The position numbers were made by a program, and so were the translations under genes. This document shows positions 42,470 through 52,600 of a stretch of DNA of 64,000 nucleotides, piece after piece. The stretch is taken from NCBI GenBank assembly GCA_012934845.2, contig WNNJ02000017.1, positions 1 through 64,000 of the forward strand, in the 5' to 3' direction. The notes under the pieces are model-generated. The model did not search any database, was not told the origin of the DNA, and saw nothing but the letters and a program-made list of their open reading frames with translations. Source of the stretch: Pomphorhynchus laevis. Lineage: Eukaryota; Acanthocephala; Palaeacanthocephala; Echinorhynchida; Pomphorhynchidae. The first letter of the stretch is position 1. Every line of letters starts with the position of its first letter.

Positions 42470-43716
42470 AGCCATCAATTAAAATATCGTGTTCAATCTT
42501 ATTATTTTTAAAGATACGATTTTTATAGTTTATGTAAATTAAAAAATGCACAAATAAATTTTTTTTTTCATAAAATTATATTTTATCTGCACGTTGTAAA
42601 TGAAATTACAGTATCTAAATATATTGAATATATTTATTATAGCATTAAGTTGTTGTCCTATTATATATGTTACAATCTAAGATCGACAATTAAAGCTTGA
42701 GCGTCCAAACACCATAATTTATTAAAAAATAAAAAACATATTTTTCTTCTTTGTTAAACTAAAGTTTAATTAAGTGGTACTACATATTACCTTTTGTTTC
42801 AATTAAATATTGAATAAAAATAAATTTTTAATGCTTTAATATAAATATAGATTTGTGAGTATACCCACACCAGCGTGCCGATGCTTTCCTGTAACAGCTC
42901 CCTAATAGTACAAGGGATAATCTTCATCCAATAGTTGATCACCTGAACCAGAATAATGAAGAGAGTTCATCCGACTATTAATAATTTTATGGAAAATATT
43001 AAGCATTAATATCCTTTATCTAATTAAATGTATAAAAACATTGGTTTAAAAGGCAATTGACTTGTATTACAACAACAATTTATTGACAAGAAAAAACAAA
43101 TAGCATCACACAAGATTTTTCCTGTCAACTACTGGACTTGGTGTCGAGTCGTGTAGGCTGTACACGAACCAAACAACTTCATACATCGCGATCTTGGCCG
43201 ACAGATTAGTTCTCTTTCAGATAGCCCTTGACGGTCTTCGGTCGTTTTAGAGATTTTATCTCTCCATCGGTATCGAGCACGGATGATCGAATTCCTAACC
43301 TTATTTCTAAGGCTCAGACCGGCAACGCCATGAAAAAACCTTATTTCGGTCGCCTGTATTCGAGATCTTATCTTTGGGTCATAACTTAAAAATAATGATC
43401 AAAAGTTAAAATAGGAACCAAGATTGCGTGGTAAAACGAAAGCTTTGCCCGAAGACTCAAATCTTGCTTCATCATGACAGACCTGTACAAAGAACGCATT
43501 TCTGCGTTAGCTATACAGATTCGCTTTTCAATCTCCCTGATGTTCCATGCCGTTCCCCGAGAACAATGCTTTGAGATACTTGACACATTGGGAAGTATTT
43601 TTTCATCAATACGGTTTGATATTGACATCTGAATCTGATACGAACACATAAAAACACTCCTTGTGTTACTAACCAACATACCTACCACTTGACATTGCAT
43701 CGTAAATCGATCTAAT
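42470..43716 (-). repeat. Right arm of the 1.2-1.3 kb inverted duplication
   Basis: Reverse complement of 36525-37836, including ATCTGCACGTTGTAAATGAA, GTGCCGATGCTTTCCTGTAA and the LINE D RT end. The two arms bracket the satellite, LINE C and CNT exon 1. Differences are scattered substitutions and small indels; for example, an extra 30-odd bases near 43310-43345 are present only here. Confidence 0.9.
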
Positions 43717-43997
43717 ATGCATTTTAAGTCCTCAGGACAAGAATTTAACAAAACAATATCATCTTCAAAAAGCCGAGATGGTATCCTGATGGAACCGAAC
43801 TGAAGACTAACATACGTCAGAGCAGCCCGTCGAGTAATGTGGTCAATGTAAACAACAATCAAAAGCGGAGACAAAGGACAACCATAACAAAGCCCAACGC
43901 TTACTAAAGATGATTCAGACATCCTACCTAGAACTCTAATGCAACTCTTACTTTGTTCATACAGATAAGCCACAACAAGTTGAAGATAGTGTGGCAC
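43386..43997 (-). CDS. LINE D reverse transcriptase core
   Basis: 203 residues: Y-E-Q-S-K-S-C-I-R-V-L, then V-G-L-C-Y-G-C-P-L-S-P-L-L (motif B, Q replaced by Y in the usual RQGCPLSP), I-P-S-R-L-F-E-D-D-I-V-L-L (catalytic box with E-D-D where A-D-D is usual), Q-V-V-G-M-L-V-S-N-T-R-S and R-I-C-I-A-N-A-E-M-R-S-L-Y-R-S-V. The altered Ala of the catalytic box and the frame breaks upstream make activity unlikely. Confidence 0.83.
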   Translation of the reverse strand: MPHYLQLVVAYLYEQSKSCIRVLGRMSESSLVSVGLCYGCPLSPLLIVVYIDHITRRAALTYVSLQFGSIRIPSRLFEDDIVLLNSCPEDLKCILDRFTMQCQVVGMLVSNTRSVFMCSYQIQMSISNRIDEKILPNVSSISKHCSRGTAWNIREIEKRICIANAEMRSLYRSVMMKQDLSLRAKLSFYHAILVPILTFDHYF

Positions 43998-44104
43998 TCC
44001 ATACTCCCTTAGTACCTCCTATACCCTTTTTTTCTCGCGAAACTTGGTCAAACGCTCTCTCAAAATATACAAAACACATGTAGACAGGCTGAGCGAATTC
44101 CTAA

Positions 44105-44505
44105 GACCGTTCGAGGATAGCTGAGAGAGTAAAGAGCTAATCCGTAGTTCCACGATTTGGACGTAAGCCGCATTGTTTATCTTGCTACTGTTCCTCAACT
44201 ATAGGCCGTATCCTTAACTCAAGAATCCCTGCAAAAAACTTACCAGTTTATCTCAGAAGGGTGATGCCCCGATAATTGGTACACTAGCTCTTTACTCTCT
44301 CAACTATCCTTGAACGGTATTTTGTCAATACTGTTCAAGAATGGTTGAGAGAGTAAAGAGATATTCCGTAGTTCCACGATTTAGACGTAAGACGCATTGT
44401 TCTTCTTGCAACTGTCCCTCAACTATAGACCGTATCCTTAACTCAAGAATCCTTGCAAATAACTTACCAGTTCATCTAAGAAGAGTGATGTCCCGATAAT
44501 TGGAA
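44105..44505. repeat. 224-bp tandem duplication inside LINE D
   Basis: TCCGTAGTTCCACGATTT occurs at 44141 and 44365, and both are followed by the same ~150 bases to CCCGATAATTGG. On the minus strand each copy reads N-Y-R-x-I-T-L-L-R, A-R-I-L-E-L-R-I-R and E-E-Q-C-x-L-R, the early RT fingers. A related TAC-GTTCAAG / CTTGAAC inverted pair joins the copies. Confidence 0.85.
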
Positions 44506-44522
44506 CACACTATTCGGTCACC

Positions 44523-44921
44523 TTAACGTTTCCCAAGCCACCTTCTTCGCTCAGTAACTGCTTGAACTGAAGCTCTCTTTGCCCTACTGTACTTGTCGAC
44601 AGCTTCCACTGATTTAATTGACAAAGTTGCCTTATAAGCCAGCTTCTTCTGTCGGGCAAAATCTCTAACTGTTGGTGTCCACCAAGCAGTTAGAGTGTTT
44701 CCTCCGCCAGAAGCACCCAAGGCCTTCGAGTTACAACTTTTCACAGTTGCTTTGGCAAGCAATGATCTAAACATCTCCCATCCCTGATCAATGTTCTTCA
44801 CATCTTTTGGCAACCGAGAAAAGTCGGCCCGAATGTAGCCAGAAAAACGTTCTGTAAGAGAAACATATGCTAGACGCTCCCAGCACGCCCTCACACAACT
44901 TTTGGGATACGATCCTGCCAT
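44523..44921 (-). CDS. LINE D endonuclease-RT linker
   Basis: 132-residue frame: W-E-R-L-A-Y-V-S-L-T-E-R-F, W-W-T-P-T-V-R-D-F-A-R-Q-K-K and a basic end R-R-R-W-L-G-K-R. The W-W-T-x-x-V-R-x-x-x-x-x-K-K pattern is usual between endonuclease and RT in this class of LINE. It overlaps the endonuclease frame by a few codons. Confidence 0.75.
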   Translation of the reverse strand: MAGSYPKSCVRACWERLAYVSLTERFSGYIRADFSRLPKDVKNIDQGWEMFRSLLAKATVKSCNSKALGASGGGNTLTAWWTPTVRDFARQKKLAYKATLSIKSVEAVDKYSRAKRASVQAVTERRRWLGKR

Positions 44922-45403
44922 CGAAGTTTACTCACTACAAGGTAGTGATTAGTTGATAGCTCAGCCACACTCTTCACACGAGTGTCCAGAACATTAACAC
45001 GCAGATCAGATGAAGCGATTACAAAATCGACCATTGAACTTTGAATGAGAGAATCCTGATGCCATGTACATCTATGAATCTCCTTATGTTCAGACATGGT
45101 GTTGGTTATGCACAAATTGTTACGAGAACAAAAGTTCAATAATTCAACACCACTCACATTGAGATCAGAGAGTCCGTTCCTGCCCAGCACTCCCTTCCCT
45201 TTGCTACTATCGCTACCAACATAAGCATTAAAGTCATCCAACAGAACAAAGGAATCTCCTACGGAAATACTATCAAGAAGAGCATAAAGATCTTTCACGA
45301 AGACTGCATATTCTGAGATAATGTTGGGAGCATACGCACACACAACAGTTATCCCCTTTCCCTCTTTGACTAAAAGTCTCAGAGACGCCATCCTTTCGTT
45401 CAC
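44891..45403 (-). CDS. LINE D endonuclease
   Basis: 170 residues of an APE-like nuclease: V-N-E-R-M-A-S-L-R near the start, V-C-A-Y-A-P-N, V-L-L-D-D-F-N-A-Y-V-G (G-D-F-N-A-H-V-G expected; the Gly is replaced by Asp), G-R-N-G-L-S-D-L-N-V-S-G, T-W-H-Q-D-S-L, M-V-D-F-V-I-A-S-S-D-L-R and E-L-S-T-N-H-Y-L-V-V, where the usual D-H has become N-H. The changed residues suggest loss of nuclease activity. Confidence 0.85.
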   Translation of the reverse strand: MNERMASLRLLVKEGKGITVVCAYAPNIISEYAVFVKDLYALLDSISVGDSFVLLDDFNAYVGSDSSKGKGVLGRNGLSDLNVSGVELLNFCSRNNLCITNTMSEHKEIHRCTWHQDSLIQSSMVDFVIASSDLRVNVLDTRVKSVAELSTNHYLVVSKLRWQDRIPKVV

Positions 45404-46136
45404 TGTTTAAACCTCTCTACCATGAACGAAAACCGTGTTTGTAAGTATCCCTACACCCACTTGCGTCGCTTTTCGCTAGTAACTCCCGAATAGTTCAAGG
45501 TCTAACCTTGATGCAAAAGTTAAGTTCCACTTCCAGAATAGTGAAGAAAAGCCACTCCGACTATTTTTAGACCAAAGCGAACCATCTTTCCAACTAATTC
45601 TGGTTCCTCCCCAATAGCGAGATGACATGCCACGTTCATATATAAAGGCTAGTCAGCTTCTGATGCTGATGCCACTTTCGCTGTCTTCGTACAACTGCCT
45701 TTTCACATAGAAACCGAAAATGAAAGCTCCTCCGGTAGTGGTAACTTGACTGTTCTTCGAACTTAATTTATATTTTGTAAATTTCTTGCTTGTCATTTTC
45801 ATTGCCTTTGTTTGTTTGCTCGTTATTTCCCGTTCCCGATATCCTATGATCCAATTTCACTAATGTAAGAAAACATGTCTCCATGACTCTCTTTTACATT
45901 TTCGTCCATAGTTCAATCGGTCATTGGAGTCATCGGAGGGATCTGATATAGTCTATGAAAAGACTATCCTTACGGCTGATGCAAGCCGGCCAATTATTTA
46001 GCCGTTGATCAACGAATGTCAGACATACGTTGCTTGAGCAACTCTTCGAAGAGGCTAATAGGAATAGTTGCCAGTTAAATACTTAATCTACTGTCATCTA
46101 GCGGCCCCTATACTAAGGTGACGTTGTATAACAACA

Positions 46137-46211
46137 ATTATGGTAACGTTGTATAACAACGTTACCATAATTTCATATTATGGTGACGTTGTTATACAAC
46201 GTTACCACAAT
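46137..46211. repeat. Pair of nested palindromes
   Basis: TGGTAACGTTGT is followed by ATA and ACAACGTTACCA, a 27-base palindrome extending to ATTATGGT/ACCATAAT. A second hairpin, TATGGTGACGTTGT to ACAACGTTACCA, follows at once. They lie about 330 bases upstream of the Ig gene start codon. Confidence 0.85.
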
Positions 46212-46543
46212 TTATACTATAATATTTTAGACTCAACAATATCGCTGTTCATTAGTATAATTTATCATTCGTACTTAAATACGCATATTTTGAACAGAAT
46301 TTCTACAAATAAAACATTTAAGTTTATTTTCAAGAAACGGAAATTATTGTTTAATTGAAAACATCAAATATATACTAATTATAATTTATTAATAAGATAA
46401 TTATCAACTTCAAAAACAATTTTCAAAAAAAGCATGTTAGAAGTTGACTGGTAATATGCTTACATCAAAGCATCAGCGGTCGTTTTATTAACACTGTGAT
46501 TATCATCACTTCCATTAAATTATGGTAGTTTTGCTTTGTTATC

Positions 46544-46631
46544 ATGATGAGCTGGAAACTGTATGCTTTATCGACAATTTTGATATCGCTTACAAACACC
46601 CAAAGTGATTTTAAGTATGGCTATTTAAAAG
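46544..46631 (+). CDS. Ig gene exon 1 (signal peptide)
   Basis: [21 protein letters not shown] then D-F-K-Y-G-Y-L-K. It has a typical hydrophobic core. Two adjacent ATGs (46544 and 46547) could both serve. Donor GTATGT, phase 1. Confidence 0.75.
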
Positions 46632-49600
46632 GTATGTTTTTGATAATGATATATTATAATATAGAATAGCAATTAATAAATAATTAGAACATTTACAGTT
46701 TCAATAAAAAACTCGCTTTTAACGCACCGTATGGTTCGTTAAAAAGATAATTGGAAATAAAATATAGATGGTAAGTAACTATTCAGATGCCAAAGTGTAC
46801 GACGAGTGATCAAGTGTAAAAAATGCGCTCGAATCTATGAAGAAAAGGAAATTTACAAAGTGTATTAGTTTAAATAGACTTGGGTAGATACAATATTTTT
46901 GAATATCATAGTAATGTAGATAACTCAATACAGTAAATTAAACAAATTAGAGGATGCAATGTTAACTCAGTGCAGAAAATGAATCGATGAAATAGAGGTT
47001 GTAAACATTAAATTCTGGAAACCACATTTTATAATAGAATAAATAGTGTGTTCAATTATTGGCAAGAAGTTTATATTATTAATATATCGAAGACGACAAA
47101 AATTCACTAGCTTAATATCGAACGTTAGTCAGGAATTAATACAGCTTGCAACCTTTCAATCAAAAAATGTGAAATTTATCAAAAGTCACTGCTAACAATT
47201 TTTTAATATTGTTAATTTATTTTTGTCTGATTGATAGCAATTCAAAATCAAAGTGCTACAAGTCCTGTCGATGTTAACAGCTTCAAACAAATATCTGTGT
47301 TATTTATTCAAAAGGGGCAACGACTGAATTTGTCACTTACAATTCAAAACGCGTTTGGTAACGTCATAATGGATTTGTTAAAACGCCAATTATTAATTTA
47401 CTTCTGTTAAAAATTTAAAATTAATAAAATTAAATTTATTTTTAATTTATAAATTTTAATAAAAATCTAATTTTTTCAAATGAACTCATACGTTCATAAA
47501 CAATAAATAATGTTTATGAACATTATTAATGTTCATAAACATTATTAATGATGTCATAATAATAAAGTAATTTAAACAAAATAAATTCATTAAAATTTAT
47601 TAATCTATACTTATTTTTATTAATTTTAGCTTAATAAAAATCTAAATTTTTTAAATGAACTCCTACGTATTCAAAGAATTAAAAACTATATTATTATTTA
47701 AAATTATGAAAATAAAAGTAATATTTAAAGTAAAAATAAACTAAAATTAAAAACAAATCTTAAATCTGTAAAATTTACGTTTATTTTTATGGACAGAATT
47801 AATGTTATATGTAATGTAATTTAATTTCTAAGCAGCTCTAGATTTTATCTGAAACCGTACGGAATTAACTTTCGACAATTAAGTTTAACTTTATGATTAT
47901 TTGCGACACGACATGCTGAGGTGGCAATTTCAAATATGTAGTTGTAGTCAACTGAAAATATCCATTTTAAAAAGATCTATCTTGTTTCTTGGATTTTCGG
48001 TCTTTATTGTCGTTTATTGTCGACAATTTATCAAACTTAACTTTATTATCAAATAAATTGTCGTTCATTTTGTTCTATTATATAAATAATTGTATTAATG
48101 AAGAGAATAATCGATTAGATCAAGAACTGTCAATCCTTAAGTTTGTAGTTGACAACTATGGGTCTTTAATAAAACAAATATAATCTAAAGTAACCTTAAT
48201 TATAAAAAAATTCCGTTTTGTTTTTAAATATAGTTATGCAGGTTAAAAATTAAGAAACCGATGATATTCAATGGACATTTTCACCGATTTATTACCCAGA
48301 GCTTGGTAGCAGAAATTTGAACGAAGATTTGTCAAATTTCGAAGTTTATAGTGGATATGACTTTGGTCTAAGCAATCAGTCATATTCAGTGTTACGATCC
48401 AAAAGGAAAATGTTCGAAGGAAACTCTGGCCTCTATACCTGTACTAACACTGCAAAATCAAAGAATTCAAAAGCTGAACAGAGCGTCTACTTTCTGGTGT
48501 TTTTTCTATGTATTAGGACAATTGCACACACATTAATTTACGATATTTTCTTTCTAGCTAAAGTGCTTCGATTGAAACACAGCATATGCTATTACGATAG
48601 TTACGATTCGGAACAACCGTGTTTTCAGAATGAATTAGGTAATAAATTGGATAACCACGAACGAGAAATATCGACTAACCAGAAAAAGATCAGCTTGAAC
48701 TGTCGTTTCAAGCCTTCGACCGGTGAGTTAGTACAATAAATATATTATCAACTATAATTTGATAATATTATCAATAATATTTTCAATATGATATATATTG
48801 ATATATCATATCATATATATTAATATATATCAATATATTATCAATATTATCAATAATATAATATGATAAAATCAGTTTATAAAAAATAAATTATAATTAA
48901 TATATTATAATATATCAATATATTATAATATATTATAATATATTAATAATATGTTATATTATTAATTAATTATTATAAAATCAGTTTTAAATTAAAACTG
49001 ATTCTACTCAGTGTCAACTTTGTAGTTGTCTGTTATAATTAGTTAATTTTAAAAAACAAATGATATTTCAAAAATATGTTTTCTATTTTGTAGCTGATGT
49101 TTTATTTTGTTTCGTGTTTTGTTGCTGATGATGCTAGAAGAAGCTATTAATTTTCATATTAATAATTATTAATAAATTAATTTTTAATAATTATTAATAA
49201 ATTTATTATTAATCATTAATAATTAAAAACAACTAATTATTTTTTGTTAATTTATCAATTTATAATAAAGAACACACTTTTGGTTTATACATTAGATTCA
49301 TCATATGACTAATCAGGCACATGAATCATGTCTGTGCCATCTGCACGAAACGTTACTTGATACTGTTATCGTTGTTCTTTCGCGTCTGACTTAAATGATA
49401 AATAACATAATTCACGCGGAATGGTCTCATTCTCTCTTTTAAGTAATTCATTAAAACAAGTAAGCCGATATAAAAGAGACCTGCGCTGACATTTACCAGT
49501 TCTTTTGTAAATGATCCTAAATGGTGAAGCGGTAGTTCTGTTGTTGCACTCGATATTAAGCTAGCAAAAGTCGTTCTAGTACTTAATACACATGACTCAA

Positions 49601-52600
49601 GTATGTGCCGTCTGCCAGTCCTCCGCTGCATCCAGCAGTGGAGGCACTGATGAGTAATTGTGATGACGAAGCGGTACCTGTTACTGTTATCGTTTTTCTT
49701 TCGCGTCTGACTTAAATGATGACCAACATAATTCACGCAGAATGGTCTCACTTTCTCTTGAGAAATTCAACAGAATTTTTTATAAAATATTTTTATTAAA
49801 ACACCTGATCAAGATATGTATACAGAAAGCTATTCAAATGACTTATAAAATTAATTTTGAACTTTTACTTTAGTTCACGTTTTTTGGATATTGTCGACAT
49901 TAGAGAATAAAACATATCAGCTAACAGATTACAGTATAAATTACAGAAAGGACGATATTGTCAGTTCAATTGTAAATGTCGATATTCCTGGTGTATATGT
50001 ATGTTTAGCTATTGATATCGCTAACATTAAGCAACCCGTGGGTACTTATTACATAGTAAACAACATCTCAGGTAAAAATAAAAAGATGTAATGCAACAAT
50101 TCAATTAGGCTATAATCTTTGTTCATAGTGTTAAAGTTATTTATTTTTAAAGATCTTTACCTGTATGAATCGAGCAATTAGTATAGCTTTTGTATGTTAA
50201 ATCAGTTATTGGTTTATCAAACGCTTACAAAATTGAAGTTTAAATATACTATATTAATAATTATAATTTGGTTAATTTATTATTTATATAAAATTAAATT
50301 ATACATTTTATAAATATTTTTATTAAAATGTTATTTTTAATTTTACTATTTAGAATTTAAGAAATAATAAACAAACTACTTACAATTATAATGCAGTTTT
50401 TTCAACGCTTTTCATTGTTCTACAATTATTCTTTTGCTAGAACTTATAGTGTAGCATCAATTTTAGCGAGGAAGACATCTGAGTGATTTTCGAAATGAGT
50501 ACCGAGCAAATTGTACACAGGTTTCATACACTGGTAAATACCACACCGGGGTGCATAAGATTCCACTAAAACAGCTTTCGATAGATCATGTGATACAGAA
50601 TGCTCTGTACAAGAGTGTTGACTGGACCATTGTTCCAATCCTCCGTCAACTTCTGTGATCTGTAGTGAGGCTAAATTTTGTTATCTAAACAATTTTGAAT
50701 AAAACGCGTTAGATTAACGGTGCTTATTTTATTCGCATTGTCATATTTAATCAAATCGCCTTTAATCTTGATAAGACGAATGGCAGGTAATTGAGCAGCA
50801 GTTAAATCGAAAAACTCAAATATCCGTGAATGATATTCCAGGTCACTATCAACATGAGCGAATGCAACTGTCCCACGAAATGACTTTGGGTTTCTAAGAT
50901 AACTTTTCTGTATTTATCAATAATATCATTTTAACTGGTGTTCAGTGAATTAGGTGAGTTTCCAGCAAATAAGAAAACGTTCATTTTAATATCAAACATA
51001 AATTTAGCATCTTCAGCATTAAAATTTGAGAGCAACGGAACAATATTGGATTTCACAAAATTTTTAACTGTATCATACGTTGCTTCTCCTTCCATTACTG
51101 TTTCTAATTCATCAAACTCCATTCCAACTAGATTTGAAACTTCTAGTTCCTCACTACTGTAATTCTGTTCATTTTCGTGTTGCAGCAATATTTGTTGGTT
51201 GGATCCGTCAATAATAAATGTTGAGGGGTGCAGTGCAAAAAGTCGATATTGAGGATCCTCACTGCAATTAATAGACACTCCATTCCAGCCGTTGTCGTCA
51301 TCGGGGATGCTCTTCAGGAGAGCCTTGGTATTCCCTCTCATTAGCACGATCGATATTCGCTGAAATAATTCCTCAGCTACACGTGAATAAGAAATGTTTC
51401 GACGAGCTGCAAGGTAGCGCGCTATTCTACGGATTAGACATAGTCCGCCAACGTTCCATCCCCATAGGTCTCAACAACTGCAGGGGTAAAAATGTAACAA
51501 TTTTCCTCCATTGTATGTCGGTATTTTCGTTCTTTAAACGGATTGCGTACTCTTCCGCGGCGTAAGTAGCCTCCGTGCTTGATTTATTCAAGTATTATGA
51601 CTGCTGAGGGTTTGTAAAAGCAAAGTCAATTGCTTCTGGTGGGTCGCCGTGTAGGAGGATATCAGCTGGCCGTTCTCTTAAACCCCTGAAAAGATTCAAA
51701 ACTTCACGCTCAACATGTAAACCTGCTGACTCGGCTGCATGGAATACTGTGTCTCTTATTCCGTTATAACGTATCGCTGGGTATCCTCCGAATTGACAAG
51801 GTCGTGAAATCCGTAATCGTCAGCATCTTTAAAGCATCGCCTGCATTTGTATGGTTTTTTTTGATATTAGAATTCCCAGCCACATCTTTATCAAGATACG
51901 AAATTCCGTAGGGGGCATGTTCAGTGAGTTAATTTTTGAGGGTGTAGCCTTCAACCATGCGTTCGCGTAAGGACAACCTACCGCTATTAGTCGAGATTTG
52001 TCAAAAGAGGATGACGTTTCAATTAGACGAGAGCGCAACACTTGGTTTATTCTTGTCCCTAATCCAAAATGAGATAAGATTGCTGAGCGAGCACTGTTAT
52101 CCATAACGAGTTCTTCCGGATAGTGGCGGGTTAACGTCTCAAAAGTTTGTGAATATCCCGGGAAAGAAGACGAATCCATACCCAAGGTGATCGCAACATT
52201 GGCGATGCTGGCTACATACGCAATAGGAGCATGGACTAGACAACTTCGCATTCCAAGTCCGCCCATCCGTGATGGAAGGTTTGCTTGAACTTGTGAGCGT
52301 GAATCTAGTCTAATTCCAATCACTTCATTAAGGACGTTGGTTACGGCTTTATCAAACTGTTTTAAAACAGAGTGTATAGAAGACGGATCGATTGTTCGCA
52401 TTAAATGGTTTATACGGGGGGGGCTGAGGCGCAGTGTCGCAAAAATAGGTAAACAATCTGCGGATCGGTAATTTCTGAAAGCAAGTCAAGATCCCTCATT
52501 TATCCCGGCAGAATCATATATTCAAGATGATAAGCAGTGAATTCTGGTCTTTCGATTGGTGATCCAAGTAGAACAAAATTCATAGTTTCGTATAAGGCCG

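Larger units (their letters stand above)
43050..45600 (-). mobile_element. LINE family D, endonuclease to RT end
   Basis: An APE-type LINE read right to left: endonuclease (45560-44900), linker (44921-44523), a doubled fragment of the early RT (about 44500-44105) and the RT core and C-terminal part (43997-43386). It resembles the LINE class common in fishes and invertebrates with the G-C-P-L-S-P box and R-S-R-I-Q-A-x-E ending; I do not assign a clade. It occupies the interval between the divergent CNT and Ig genes. Confidence 0.82.

Noticed and set aside
49353-49751. 132-codon minus-strand frame as a gene
   Set aside because: It spans an 80-bp direct repeat, shows the same peptide block at both ends, and has no start or splice support.
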